In this document: positions 26,620 to 35,769 of the stretch, piece by piece
Numbering within the stretch: position 1 is the first letter of the stretch
How the letters are laid out: every line of letters starts with the position of its first letter
Source: Aquiflexum balticum DSM 16537
GTDB lineage: Bacteria; Bacteroidota; Bacteroidia; Cytophagales; Cyclobacteriaceae
Length of the DNA stretch: 64,000 nucleotides
Assembly (NCBI RefSeq): GCF_900176595.1
Contig: NZ_LT838813.1
Coordinates: 3,118,001-3,182,000, forward strand
Direction: 5' to 3'
Notes under the pieces: model-generated
Told to the model about the DNA's origin: nothing
Databases searched by the model: none
What the model saw: only the letters and a program-made list of their open reading frames with translations
Program-made: the position numbers and the translations under genes

Positions 26620-27465
26620 TTAGGGGAGTTCCCAAAAAGATTCAAAAGTTTTTGGATTTTGAAAACTTTGGGTCCCTTCTTGGTAATGAATATTGGATAA
26701 AGGCGAGGAAATAGCGAAGTTTTTGAAATATTGAGAGACCCAATTATCATCTATTCCATATAAAGAAGAATTTCCGAAAATGGAAAGTCTGCAATAATTT
26801 GCATTGAATTCCAATTGATGGGTTATTCCAACAATATAATTAAGGATTTCTTCTTTGTTGTTGACTTCAAATCTGTTGAAAAGGACAAGTTCCTGATTTG
26901 AAAATGCGGTTAAGTAAAACCAACCTTTATGGATTAAAATTAATATTTCCTGATTTACAAGATTAAACTTTTCTTTCAATACAAAGGAAAGAAACGAAGT
27001 TGCCCCATGATGAAAATAAATTTCCGACTTATTTTCTGAAAGCATTTCAGCCAAATCTTTTCTGATTGAACCTACTAGGTGAAGATTGTTACTTTCAAGA
27101 CTGGTGTCATAAACCATGCTGTTTTCCACAGGTTTTTCGGAAAAAAACAAGAATACAGAGGATAAGGCAGGGTCAAACAATGGGCCGGGAATCAATGAAA
27201 AAGGAGATGCGAAATTATAAACCCGGGTAGGAACATCCAATTGATATAATCTGTCTTCTTTGAGTTTATAATTCAGCGATCTTAGATTTTCAAAAGAATG
27301 TTTATGAATGGCAAGAATTTTCCCGTTTTGGTCTTTGGCAAAATGGAAATAATAGTCTTCATACAAGAAAAGCGATAAACTTGACACCATATTGGTATCA
27401 AATTTATCGCAGTAAATTTTTTCTTCCAGGATATTATCAGTTCTTATTTCCAAAATTACTCCCAA
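26620..27465 (-). CDS. DUF3822 family protein
   Basis: A 281-residue cytoplasmic protein of the Bacteroidetes-specific DUF3822 family, which looks like a degenerate actin-type ATPase (HHGATSFLSFVL; LILIHKGWFYLTAF). Function unknown. Such genes usually lie next to coaD and the rRNA methyltransferase rsmD; rsmD is absent here. It overlaps the gene before it by 10 bp. Confidence 0.85.
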   Translation of the reverse strand: MGVILEIRTDNILEEKIYCDKFDTNMVSSLSLFLYEDYYFHFAKDQNGKILAIHKHSFENLRSLNYKLKEDRLYQLDVPTRVYNFASPFSLIPGPLFDPALSSVFLFFSEKPVENSMVYDTSLESNNLHLVGSIRKDLAEMLSENKSEIYFHHGATSFLSFVLKEKFNLVNQEILILIHKGWFYLTAFSNQELVLFNRFEVNNKEEILNYIVGITHQLEFNANYCRLSIFGNSSLYGIDDNWVSQYFKNFAISSPLSNIHYQEGTQSFQNPKTFESFWELP

Positions 27466-28037
27466 TTACCAGAAGTAGAGGAATCGGTTCTAGAACCCAC
27501 TCTGAGAGCTTTTTCTTTATTATTCTCTCTTCTTTTTGGATTGATCGGGGCAGGATCCCTGATTTCAAAAACAGGTATCTGCCTTTGATTCCTTTCGACT
27601 TTGTCCGCAAAGAATTCAAATTCCTTACCCCCTGAGCCTGGTACAACCTGAAGATTTTCAAGGTTGAAATTAGGGTATTTTCTCTCGTTGAATAAGGAGT
27701 CAATCACATTGACTGACCCTAAGGTATCCAAGGTAACAGTGATTTCCTCTTTTCCATATTCTAAAAGAGTAGTGGTTTCACTTCTTTGAACCAACCAGAT
27801 TTTCCCGTTTTCAATAAAATTCTTTAGGTCATTCCAGTTGCCTGCATATTCTCCATTGGATGCTATGTAAGCTGTTTGGGCATCACGTAGCATTTGAAGT
27901 TTTTCGATTATTCTAGCTTCGGTAGCTGCGATTCTTTTTTCTTCCTGCATTACATCGTCAACACTTCTGAATAACATGTATCCGAGCCCCAATGCTCCAA
28001 GTAAGAAAACAATCGATAAAATTCTGTTTAGTGTCAT
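27456..28037 (-). CDS. Membrane-anchored protein conserved next to DUF3822
   Basis: A 193-residue protein with one N-terminal membrane segment (ILSIVFLLGALGLGYMLF, about 5-23), then a helical stretch (about 30-65) that recalls the start of pilin-like or coiled-coil proteins, and a beta-rich remainder. No name assigned. First or second gene of the DUF3822-coaD operon. Confidence 0.7.
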   Translation of the reverse strand: MTLNRILSIVFLLGALGLGYMLFRSVDDVMQEEKRIAATEARIIEKLQMLRDAQTAYIASNGEYAGNWNDLKNFIENGKIWLVQRSETTTLLEYGKEEITVTLDTLGSVNVIDSLFNERKYPNFNLENLQVVPGSGGKEFEFFADKVERNQRQIPVFEIRDPAPINPKRRENNKEKALRVGSRTDSSTSGNWE

Positions 28038-28090
28038 TTTCGGATTGATTTAATCTATGATTTAAGTTGATGGTATTAAAGTTGAGAACG

Positions 28091-28594
28091 CTATTTTATG
28101 TAATTATTTTCAAAATTAAAATATCCTTTCCATAATCTCACATCATTCATGGATTTTATTCCCCAAAATAGTCGGTGTTTTTCATCATTTTTTATGGATT
28201 GTATATTATTGATGTCAAGAAAGGCAATTTCGGTGATCAACTGTCGGTCTTCAGGGAGTTCGGGATCAATTCCCATTTTCAATATACCACCTGATTGTCG
28301 GACTTCAAAATAAAGTTCGACAGCATGAAGAGGAGGTTTGAGGTATTCGAAGGTACATAGAAAATTTTCAACTGTTATTTCAATACCAGTCTCCTCCAAA
28401 AACTCTCTTTCCAGGTTCTCTACGCTGGAACTTCCGAATTTCATTCCACCGCCCGGCACATTCCAGAAAAATTTTCCATTTCCCATATTATGCTTAATCA
28501 TCAAGATCTTATCATCTTGGATTAAAATTCCGTTTACACGCGTTCTTAGCCTGCCTCCGAATTTAGCATGAATTTCCTCTTCCAAAATTGTCAT
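28091..28594 (-). CDS. Nudix hydrolase
   Basis: A 167-residue Nudix protein. The box is canonical: GGGMKFGSSSVENLE followed by REFLEETGIEI. I start it at 28594 (MTILEEEIHAKFGG); the frame is open to 28750 but that would overlap the divergent helicase gene, whose N-terminus is conserved. The domain is of the general bacterial MutT type; substrate unknown. Confidence 0.85.
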   Translation of the reverse strand: MTILEEEIHAKFGGRLRTRVNGILIQDDKILMIKHNMGNGKFFWNVPGGGMKFGSSSVENLEREFLEETGIEITVENFLCTFEYLKPPLHAVELYFEVRQSGGILKMGIDPELPEDRQLITEIAFLDINNIQSIKNDEKHRLFWGIKSMNDVRLWKGYFNFENNYIK

Positions 28595-28616
28595 ATATCT
28601 CTTAGCTTCGTCACTG

Positions 28617-30065
28617 ATGACAGGTAAAGATAATGAAGCCGGGATAAAGCCATCCCTCCTTTTAAAAAGAAATTTTCCATTTGAACCGACTAAAGGCCAG
28701 TCTGATTTTTTTTCGATGATGGATCGGTTTTTTAATTTGGAAAAAGGCATTCACTCAGCTTTTCTTTTGAGAGGTTATGCAGGAACAGGAAAAACTTCTT
28801 TGATTTCTGCCTTGGTAAAATCACTTCCTAAATTGAATTTGAAGTCCTTGCTACTTGCGCCAACAGGTAGGGCCGCTAAAGTGATGGGAAACTACAGCAA
28901 CAAATCTGCATTTACCATTCATAAGATCATTTACAAACCCAAAGGAGAATTGGGGGATTTGGGGCAGGGTTTCACCTTACAGAAAAATTATTACAAAGAC
29001 ACGCTGTTTATCATCGATGAATCTTCCATGCTGGCAGATGAGGGAAGTGCAGGTAGAAGTTTATTAAGGGACCTGATTGATTTTGTCTTTCAAGAGTCCA
29101 GTAATAAATTGATGATGGTAGGAGATATTGCACAGCTGCCACCCGTAGGAAGTTCATTAAGTCCTGCTTTAGACAAAGATTATCTTATAAGGCATTTTCG
29201 ATTGCAGACTGATGGTATAGAACTCACCGAAGTAATGAGGCAACAGTTGACATCAGGAATCCTGTTCAATGCTACTGAAATAAGGTCACAACTCTGGTTA
29301 GAAAACCCAATGGTGCAGATGGTCACAAAGGGATTCAGAGATTTTTTTAGAATGACGGGTGAAAAACTTGAGGATGGACTCAGATATGCTTATAATAAAT
29401 ATGGAGTCGAAAGCACCATTATCGTTACGAGATCCAATAAAGCGGCAGTTCAGTACAATCAATATATCAGGCAGACGATCCATTTTTTTGAAGATGAAAT
29501 CAATGCCGGGGATATGTTGATGATTGTAAAAAACAATTATACCTATATGGCAGAATCCGATCGGGTAAGCTTTTTGGCAAATGGGGATTTTGCAGAAGTG
29601 ATCAAAATCCGGTCTTTTGAAGACATGTATGGGTTAAGATTTGCAACTTTGGAATTGCGCTTGATTGATTATCCGGATGAACCAAATTTTGAAGCTAAAA
29701 TTATTTTGGATACTTTACACAGTTATCACCCTTCTTTGACTGCTGAGCAGTATCAGTCTTTGTATAAACAGGTTTCTGAAGATTATGCCGATATTGCCAA
29801 CAAATCTGAAAGAGTGGAATTGATTAAAAAAGATTCTTATCTTTCGGCATTGCAAGTTAAGTTTTCGTATGCATTGACATGTCACAAAGCCCAAGGTGGT
29901 CAATGGGATGCGGTTTTTGTAGATCAGGGATACCTTACGGACGAAATGATCAATCAAGATTACTTGAGATGGATGTACACTGCAATGACAAGAGCTAAGA
30001 AAGAACTGTTTATGGTGAACTTTCACTCCAAATTTTACATTAATACAAATGATTTAGAAAATTAA
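28617..30065 (+). CDS. RecD-like ATP-dependent DNA helicase
   Basis: A 482-residue superfamily 1 helicase. Walker A is GYAGTGKTSL (about 54-63), Walker B DTLFIIDESSML, motif III VGDIAQLPPVG, and the C-terminal UvrD-like part has ALTCHKAQGGQWD and YTAMTRAKKELF. It is one of the short RecD2/Dda-like helicases common in Bacteroidetes, acting in repair or replication. N-terminal KRNFPFEPTKGQSDFF supports the start. Confidence 0.88.
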   Translation: MTGKDNEAGIKPSLLLKRNFPFEPTKGQSDFFSMMDRFFNLEKGIHSAFLLRGYAGTGKTSLISALVKSLPKLNLKSLLLAPTGRAAKVMGNYSNKSAFTIHKIIYKPKGELGDLGQGFTLQKNYYKDTLFIIDESSMLADEGSAGRSLLRDLIDFVFQESSNKLMMVGDIAQLPPVGSSLSPALDKDYLIRHFRLQTDGIELTEVMRQQLTSGILFNATEIRSQLWLENPMVQMVTKGFRDFFRMTGEKLEDGLRYAYNKYGVESTIIVTRSNKAAVQYNQYIRQTIHFFEDEINAGDMLMIVKNNYTYMAESDRVSFLANGDFAEVIKIRSFEDMYGLRFATLELRLIDYPDEPNFEAKIILDTLHSYHPSLTAEQYQSLYKQVSEDYADIANKSERVELIKKDSYLSALQVKFSYALTCHKAQGGQWDAVFVDQGYLTDEMINQDYLRWMYTAMTRAKKELFMVNFHSKFYINTNDLEN

Positions 30066-30070
30066 CCTAA

Positions 30071-30475
30071 ATGCAATCAACTATGAAAAAGATGATTTTA
30101 CTTATGGCGGTGACATTATTCACCTTTGCCGCCTATGCACAGGAAAAAGCTGGTCCTGTGATTGAATTTCAAGAAAAATCCATCGACTTTGGTGATATCA
30201 CCCAAGGGGATAAAGTAGAACACACCTTTGTTTTTAAGAACACCGGTGACACGCCATTGCTGATTCAGAATGTGGCCGTAACCTGTGGCTGTACTGCTCC
30301 AAATTGGCCCAAAGAGCCTATTGCACCAGGAACTACGGGAGAATTGAAAGTGGTTTTTAATTCTGCCGGGAAAATGGGAAAGCAAAATTCAGTGGTAAGG
30401 GTTTACTCAAATGCTTCTGAACCTATTGAGAAAGTGTCGTTGATATCCAATGTTCTGCCAAAAGGACAAAAGTAA
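30071..30475 (+). CDS. DUF1573 exported protein
   Basis: A 134-residue protein with a signal peptide (ending TFAAYAQEK) and one DUF1573 Ig-like domain: IDFGDITQGDKVEHTFVFKN and VTCGCTAPNWPKEPIAPG are characteristic. An alternative start at 30083 would give a shorter, equally good signal. Probably a periplasmic structural protein; no function known. It follows the helicase by 5 bp and ends before a strong terminator. Confidence 0.88.
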   Translation: MQSTMKKMILLMAVTLFTFAAYAQEKAGPVIEFQEKSIDFGDITQGDKVEHTFVFKNTGDTPLLIQNVAVTCGCTAPNWPKEPIAPGTTGELKVVFNSAGKMGKQNSVVRVYSNASEPIEKVSLISNVLPKGQK

Positions 30476-30496
30476 AGGATCAATAGATTTTGAATA

Positions 30497-30534
30497 AAAA
30501 AAGAGACTGCCTGAGTGAGGGGAGTCTCTTTTTT
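30497..30534. terminator. Bidirectional terminator
   Basis: A 12-bp stem AAAAAAGAGACT / AGTCTCTTTTTT with a 14-base loop, between the convergent DUF1573 and META-domain genes; T-runs on both strands. Confidence 0.85.
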
Positions 30535-30542
30535 ATTGAGGT

Positions 30543-31244
30543 TTAATCCACTTTGAGTAAGATCATCAACAATTTGCCATCCTCGTCTCTTAAAAAAAGA
30601 TTTCGGTTTTCAATGGTATAATTCCTAGTGGCAGATAATTGATCACTCATCAGCCGTTCAAGCTTATTTTCTTGCTCTCCACAGGCCATCATAGTACTGG
30701 CAAGATTTCCAAAAATCAGTTCTTTTTCTGTAACCTTGGCTATTCCCCCTCTAAAGGTATTACATCCCGAAAACCCAAAAACTCTTCTCTCTGATACATT
30801 TATCTCCATAGTCAATGCCTTTTCTCTTGCCATAGGATTCTTGATTTCACCCATTTCTATGACCTTCCAAATATCCGTCAATCTCAGTGTTCTGTCAGGT
30901 TCCTGTGAAATTATTTCTACCAGCTTATAGCCCAAACTTGAAGCATCGGCAGGAATGGGATCGGGGAGCTTAAAAATGCTGACTTTAATCTGATAAATGC
31001 TGCCGGGCTGATAATCGAAGCCCTCAATATTTGAATAGAAATTCTGCCATTTTCCTTCCTGAATTTCGTATCCCTCCTGTATTTGAAGGCAGGACATGGG
31101 CCCTACTCCCGAACAAGGTAATTTAGCACTATTTATCCAAAGGACTTTTTCTTCTACCATTTGAGATACCATATCTTGGTTGGATTTACAGGACATTGTT
31201 GCAAGCAATAATATACCCAAGTAAATGATAACTGTATTTTTCAT
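30543..31244 (-). CDS. Lipoprotein with DUF4377 and META domains
   Basis: A 233-residue lipoprotein (lipobox LLATMSC, Cys19). The first half (VEEKVLWINSAKLPCSGVGP to about 100) is DUF4377-like; the second is a META/HslJ domain with FGFSGCNTFRGG and ASTMMACGEQEN. Such proteins sit in the periplasm or outer membrane; HslJ is linked to heat and novobiocin resistance in E. coli, but a role here is not known. Confidence 0.8.
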   Translation of the reverse strand: MKNTVIIYLGILLLATMSCKSNQDMVSQMVEEKVLWINSAKLPCSGVGPMSCLQIQEGYEIQEGKWQNFYSNIEGFDYQPGSIYQIKVSIFKLPDPIPADASSLGYKLVEIISQEPDRTLRLTDIWKVIEMGEIKNPMAREKALTMEINVSERRVFGFSGCNTFRGGIAKVTEKELIFGNLASTMMACGEQENKLERLMSDQLSATRNYTIENRNLFLRDEDGKLLMILLKVD

Positions 31245-31339
31245 GATTTTTTGAATTTTCAGATCCCATCACAAATCTTTTGCCCAAAAACAGAATAAAC
31301 ACAACTGTTTCTGTTAAAAAATATTAATTAAATTTCTTT

Positions 31340-32044
31340 TCAGAGCACCATCTTTTCAAGAATTACCTTTTCCAACTTTTGAGCCCACTTGCCATAAACC
31401 AATGCACTTGGATGAAGGTTGTCCGAAACCACCATTTCGGGTAAAGCTCCAATTTCCCGGTATTCCTCGGTAATATCTATGTAATGCACCCCCAGTTGGT
31501 TTGCTATGGATTTTTTTGCTGCATTAAATCCATCTATTTCCTTTGCTATTTTAGCCTGATCAGACCCCCTGTTTACAGCAAAAGGAGTTACCCCCCAATC
31601 AGGAATTGAAATCACCACGACGCGGTTTGAATTTCCATTTGCATACCTAATGGCATCCTGAAGAAGCTTTTTGAATTCCGATTCATAATTTTCAAGGGGC
31701 CTTCCACGGTATTGGTTGTTGACACCAATCAGCAAAGTGACCAAATCATAGGTATTTCCCTCTATTTCAGCGTTTTCTATACCTTTTTTCAATTCATCTG
31801 TTGTCCAACCTGTTTTGGCAATGATGGTTGGTTTTTCGAAATCCCATCCCTTTGCTTTAAGTAATTCCACAGTTTGGTTGGGATATCGGCCTTTTTCATC
31901 CACTCCTTCCCCAATGGTATAGGAATCTCCAAGAGCCAAATAAGTATATGTTTTTGCTTCCATCAGGTTTTCTGGATTTTCTTTTTCCAAACAATTTAAA
32001 TATATGGATGAAATCAGCACTAAAATAATGGCGAGATGCTTCAT
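31340..32044 (-). CDS. SGNH/GDSL hydrolase lipoprotein
   Basis: A 234-residue esterase-like lipoprotein (Cys18 in IYLNC). LALGDSYTIGEG holds nucleophile Ser41, IGVNNQYRG is the block III asparagine, and DNLHPSA gives the catalytic Asp/His. The fold fits a small lipase, acyl-esterase or carbohydrate deacetylase. It follows the LD-carboxypeptidase gene by 8 bp on the minus strand. Confidence 0.88.
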   Translation of the reverse strand: MKHLAIILVLISSIYLNCLEKENPENLMEAKTYTYLALGDSYTIGEGVDEKGRYPNQTVELLKAKGWDFEKPTIIAKTGWTTDELKKGIENAEIEGNTYDLVTLLIGVNNQYRGRPLENYESEFKKLLQDAIRYANGNSNRVVVISIPDWGVTPFAVNRGSDQAKIAKEIDGFNAAKKSIANQLGVHYIDITEEYREIGALPEMVVSDNLHPSALVYGKWAQKLEKVILEKMVL

Positions 32045-32052
32045 AAAAAGAT

Positions 32053-33090
32053 TTAAGATTTAAAGATATGTTCGGTCAGCTTGAAAGTGCCTGAAGCTGC
32101 ATCCATTTCTACCTCTGACCCATTCGGAACAATAAATTGCTTGGCCACATGCCCTATCATTGCCCCTTTGTAGGCAGGGATATTTAAGGGCAAAATATAA
32201 TCATCCAAAATATCATCCAAAGTTAAAGAACCATATCCGCCTCCCGGTGTGCAGTCTGTACATTGACCAAAGATGAAACCTTTGATTTTACCCAAAGTCC
32301 CGTTCAGTTTTAGGGTACTCATCATCCTATCGATCTTATAAGGATCCTCGCTTATATCTTCAATGAATAGAATCGCATCTTTAAAATCAGGATAATAGGG
32401 TGTCCCCGAGATGGAAGTTAATACCGTGAGGTTTCCACCCAGAATTCTGCCTTTTGCTCTACCGGGCCTTAGTACCTGAATTCGGTTTTGCTTGACAATA
32501 AGATCATCGCCTTTGACCTGTTCATTTTCAAAATGCATCAATTCCTGATCAAAGAACATCCGTTCAAACTGTCCTACATTAAAGCTGTTCCAGCTGCCGG
32601 TTCCGTTTGGTCCGTGGAAGGTGATCAAACCGGTCTGGGAGTAAATGGCACAATGCAATGCCGTGATATCGGAATAGCCTAATAGGGGCTTGGGATTTTT
32701 TTGAACGGCTTTGTAGTCAATTCTATCCAATATCCTGGCAGCACCCGAACCTCCCCTGATACAGATGACAGCTTTGATATCAGGATCGGCAAACATCCCG
32801 TTGAAATCATTGGCCCGCTCCTCATCAGTTCCCGCCAAGTGTCCTCTGCGGTTTTTCAGGTTTTCTCCCAGCCTTACCTGTAATCCCAACGCTTCCAATG
32901 ACTCTTTGGCAAAGTCAAACTGAATCCTCTCCGAAGTGGCAGCAGAAGGGCTGATCAAACCGACGAGGTCACCTTTTTGGAAGGGGGAGGGTCTAATCAC
33001 TTTTAAATAATTATTGTAGTGAGTGTTTGAAATTAATGGCAAACTTCCTAGACCTAAAAGTGTGGATTTGAGAAATTGACGTTTTTTCAT
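32053..33090 (-). CDS. LD-carboxypeptidase, peptidase family S66
   Basis: A 345-residue exported enzyme with a Tat-like or plain signal at its start (MKKRQFLKSTLLGLGSLPLI). Nucleophile Ser140 is in LLGYSDITALH; LFIEDISEDPYKIDR and GAMIGH supply the glutamate and histidine of the S66 triad. It removes the terminal D-alanine from tetrapeptides in cell-wall recycling, or acts on microcin-type substrates. Co-transcribed with the SGNH hydrolase. Confidence 0.88.
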   Translation of the reverse strand: MKKRQFLKSTLLGLGSLPLISNTHYNNYLKVIRPSPFQKGDLVGLISPSAATSERIQFDFAKESLEALGLQVRLGENLKNRRGHLAGTDEERANDFNGMFADPDIKAVICIRGGSGAARILDRIDYKAVQKNPKPLLGYSDITALHCAIYSQTGLITFHGPNGTGSWNSFNVGQFERMFFDQELMHFENEQVKGDDLIVKQNRIQVLRPGRAKGRILGGNLTVLTSISGTPYYPDFKDAILFIEDISEDPYKIDRMMSTLKLNGTLGKIKGFIFGQCTDCTPGGGYGSLTLDDILDDYILPLNIPAYKGAMIGHVAKQFIVPNGSEVEMDAASGTFKLTEHIFKS

Positions 33091-33272
33091 GGATTTTTCG
33101 GGAGATAATTATGCAAATATTCTAAAGTTTTTAATTTAATACGGCTTTGAAAAATAAAAACAAAAAATAATTTCAAATATATTAACATATCTTAAACGAA
33201 ATTTAATATTTTGATTGAAAATTATAGAAACAACAATTAACATTTTTGTTATTTAAAACCAATGTATAGTAA

Positions 33273-33845
33273 ATGATACATCCTGATCAGTTTTATATTA
33301 TAGGACTTCTCGAAAATGACAAAAAAGTAATTGAAAAGATTTATCAAAACTTTTTCAACAAAATCAAATGGATGATAATTAAAAACAATGGGTCTTCAGA
33401 TGATGCTTCTGATATCTTTCAAGAGTCATTGATTACCATTTATAATAAAGCTCAAAAGAATGATTTTCAGTTGACATGCCCATTTGAAGCATTTCTTTTG
33501 TTAGTATGTCGTAAAAAATGGCTTAATATACTTGACAAAAACAAAAAATTTAAGGTAACAAATCTTGAAGATGATGGATATCAGTTTAAGGAAGAAAGTC
33601 ACCAATTAGCAGAGGAAAGTATTTTGCAAGAAGAGAGGTTAAGTCTGTTGACCGAAAAGTTTGCATTGTTGGGAGAGGCTTGCAGACAATTATTGGATTT
33701 GAGTTGGCAAGGAATCTCAATGGAAGAAGTTGCAAAGAGTCTTGGATTTACTTATGGTTACGCAAGGAAGAAAAAATCTGAGTGTGTTGCAAAATTGGTT
33801 TCATTGGTAAAACAATCGCCCGGTTATCAAATTCTTAAATGGTAA
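33273..33845 (+). CDS. ECF-type RNA polymerase sigma factor at head of T6SS island
   Basis: A 190-residue sigma-70 family protein of ECF size. Region 2 is seen in DDASDIFQESLITIYNKA, with a long linker (about 95-125), and region 4 in LDLSWQGISMEEVAKSLGFTYGYARKKKSECV. The candidate anti-sigma gene starts 4 bp behind it. Its position, and the repeated GGTAAC/GATATA motif before downstream units, make it the likely regulator of the T6SS island. No zinc-finger anti-sigma is visible. An in-frame match to the same promoter motif lies inside it at 33554-33582. Confidence 0.88.
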   Translation: MIHPDQFYIIGLLENDKKVIEKIYQNFFNKIKWMIIKNNGSSDDASDIFQESLITIYNKAQKNDFQLTCPFEAFLLLVCRKKWLNILDKNKKFKVTNLEDDGYQFKEESHQLAEESILQEERLSLLTEKFALLGEACRQLLDLSWQGISMEEVAKSLGFTYGYARKKKSECVAKLVSLVKQSPGYQILKW

Positions 33846-33849
33846 TTTC

Positions 33850-34623
33850 ATGGATAGTAATTGGATAGAAATATTTGAAAAATACCTGAATGATAACCTC
33901 AGTGATCAGGATCGTATTGAATTTGAAGCAAAACTAAGTTCAGATAAGGAATTAGAAGAGTCTTTTTTGATATACAAATCGATTGAGCAGGAATTTGGAA
34001 ATAGCATTAGGAATAAGTCGAAAGAAAATGAATTAAGGGGGACACTTCAGTCACTTTCAAAGGAATATTCTGAAAATACGATGATATCAACTTCTGAAAA
34101 GCCAAAAGCTTTAATTAGAATTATAAGTTTGGTTTCCAGCATTGCAGCCTCTTTGATTTTGATCTTTTTTGTTTACAACAAGTATTTTGGCAGTGAAATG
34201 GATATGCAACAAATTGCCCTTTCATATTTTAATTCAGACCTGGAAAGAATAGGTCAGACTATGGGCAGCAATAAGGATTCATTGCAAATGGGCATTTCCT
34301 TTTACAACCAAAAGGAGTATTTTAAAGCTGTTCAGGTCTTTGAAAACATGATAGTATCTGACCCTTCCAATTCGGAAGTCATAAAAAATCTTGGATTGAG
34401 CTACCTGGGTTTGGAGGAATATGACAATGCCCTGGCACAGTTTGAAAAATTAAGCCAGATGGAGCAACTTTATTCCAATCCAGGACAATTTTATAAAGCA
34501 TTGGCTTTGTTGCTAAGGAATGAAAGTGGTGATAAAAACCAAGCTAAAGAATTGCTCCAAAAAGTAATTGATGAAGATCAAGAAGGTAGTAAGAATGCGA
34601 AGGAGTGGTTGGAGAAATTTTGA
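33850..34623 (+). CDS. Membrane protein with TPR tail, candidate anti-sigma factor
   Basis: A 257-residue single-pass protein. Residues 1-85 are charged and helical with YLNDNLSDQDRIEFEAKL, a pattern common in Bacteroidetes anti-sigma N-termini; the membrane segment is about 90-110; the outer part has TPR-like helices (about 140-250, with VIKNLGLSYLGLEEYDNALAQFEKL as the best repeat, given here across the motif). A 4-bp gap to the sigma gene supports pairing. I infer that the outside TPR senses a signal and the inside binds the sigma factor. Confidence 0.7.
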   Translation: MDSNWIEIFEKYLNDNLSDQDRIEFEAKLSSDKELEESFLIYKSIEQEFGNSIRNKSKENELRGTLQSLSKEYSENTMISTSEKPKALIRIISLVSSIAASLILIFFVYNKYFGSEMDMQQIALSYFNSDLERIGQTMGSNKDSLQMGISFYNQKEYFKAVQVFENMIVSDPSNSEVIKNLGLSYLGLEEYDNALAQFEKLSQMEQLYSNPGQFYKALALLLRNESGDKNQAKELLQKVIDEDQEGSKNAKEWLEKF

Positions 34624-34647
34624 TTAATTATTTTTGAAAGTTGTTTT

Positions 34648-34669
34648 ATGCGGTATGTCCGCATTTTTT
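34648..34669 (+). terminator. Terminator after sigma/anti-sigma pair
   Basis: Stem ATGCGG / CCGCAT with loop TATGT and a T-run. It separates the regulatory pair from the first T6SS unit, whose promoter motif starts 12 bp later. Confidence 0.75.
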
Positions 34670-34680
34670 ATTAAAAAGAG

Positions 34681-34710
34681 GGTAACATTTTTTGAAAAAG
34701 TTGATATAGA
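34681..34710 (+). promoter_or_regulatory. Island promoter motif 1 (before PKD/ClpV unit)
   Basis: GGTAAC at 34681-34686 and GATATA at 34703-34708, 16 bp apart, followed by GA. The start codon lies 20 bp further on. One of seven matching sites in the island. Confidence 0.7.
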
Positions 34711-34730
34711 AGCAATAATCTACTATTGCT

Positions 34731-35738
34731 ATGAAATCAACAAAACCTATCTTTCACTTTATTGATACTAGAGTACTCATGTTTCTAGGACTTGTTTCTA
34801 TTGTTTTTTTAGTCTTTTTATCCTTTAGAATTAAGCATTTCGAGCCATGTCAAGAACCAACCATTTCCATAAGAGAGGGCAAATTATATGTCGGTGAGAT
34901 TATCCAGTTTAAAACCCAAGAAAACGAAAAAAAAACAGGATATGAGTGGGATTTTGGCGATGATTCGCCCATTAAAAAACTCGGATCTTCAGTTGGACAC
35001 GAATTTTCCAAACCTGGAAGATATCAGGTTAGGGTTAAATTATCTGATAATTGTATAGCTTTTTCAACTGTTAATATTGAGAATCCGCCTGTTTTAGTAG
35101 ATGAAAAACGAAAGGTCAATTTTTCGGGACCTGAAACCATTGAAGTTGGAAAATCTGCTGAATTTTTTGATAATACCGAAAATGCCACGACTTGGGAATG
35201 GAGGTTTGGTGAATCCAATAAGGTAGATGCTACAAGTCAAAAGGCCAATTATACTTATAAAAAGGCGGGCTCCAAGAAAGTTATTTTAACTGTTAATGGA
35301 AATGTTTATGGTGAGAAAATCATCTTGGTTACAGAGAAGCCAATAGTAAAAACTACTGCAAAACCTGTAAATAATGGACAAGCTAAACCATTTCCAAAAA
35401 TTGAGCCTCAATTGCCAAAAATTGATCAGAAACCAAGTGATGTGGAAAAAACCCCGGAAACTATAGAAGTGCCAAAAATAGCTGAGAATGAAGTAATAAA
35501 TAAATTTTTGATGGATTTGGCAGAAGCAGGCCAAAGTACAAAAAGTCTTTCAAAATTTTTCTGTGATCCCGAAAACCTCAAATTGTTCTACAAAGGGGAA
35601 TCTATAAGAGTTGGTCAATTGGATAAAGAACTGAGCAAACTCAGGCGAAGCCAACAGATTGAAAATTTGAGAATACAAACACATAGAAGTGGTGAAAACA
35701 ATTGTGTCATTATACTTCAAATTACTCTAAATAAATAA
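34731..35738 (+). CDS. PKD-domain envelope protein of T6SSiii (TssP candidate)
   Basis: A 335-residue protein with a membrane segment at about 14-32 and the bulk outside. Two PKD/Ig-like domains: the first around YEWDFGDDSP and HEFSKPGRYQVRV (about 50-105), the second around WEWRFGES and YTYKKAGSKKVILTV (about 140-190). A proline/lysine-rich linker (205-245) leads to a C-terminal domain of about 85 residues. Subtype iii systems replace TssJLM by TssN-R; a single-pass protein with PKD-type domains fits the TssP role, but the name is my inference. It precedes tssH by 31 bp. Confidence 0.65.
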   Translation: MKSTKPIFHFIDTRVLMFLGLVSIVFLVFLSFRIKHFEPCQEPTISIREGKLYVGEIIQFKTQENEKKTGYEWDFGDDSPIKKLGSSVGHEFSKPGRYQVRVKLSDNCIAFSTVNIENPPVLVDEKRKVNFSGPETIEVGKSAEFFDNTENATTWEWRFGESNKVDATSQKANYTYKKAGSKKVILTVNGNVYGEKIILVTEKPIVKTTAKPVNNGQAKPFPKIEPQLPKIDQKPSDVEKTPETIEVPKIAENEVINKFLMDLAEAGQSTKSLSKFFCDPENLKLFYKGESIRVGQLDKELSKLRRSQQIENLRIQTHRSGENNCVIILQITLNK

Positions 35739-35769
35739 TGTAAACATTGATGAATAGTCGGCAAATATT

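Noticed and set aside
26610-26750. Longer start of coaD
   Set aside because: The extension overlaps the DUF3822 gene, and the conserved enzyme begins at KTAIFPGSFDP just behind the ATG at 26609.
28595-28750. Longer start of the minus-strand Nudix gene
   Set aside because: It would overlap the divergent helicase start, whose N-terminal residues look conserved; the Nudix domain is complete without it.
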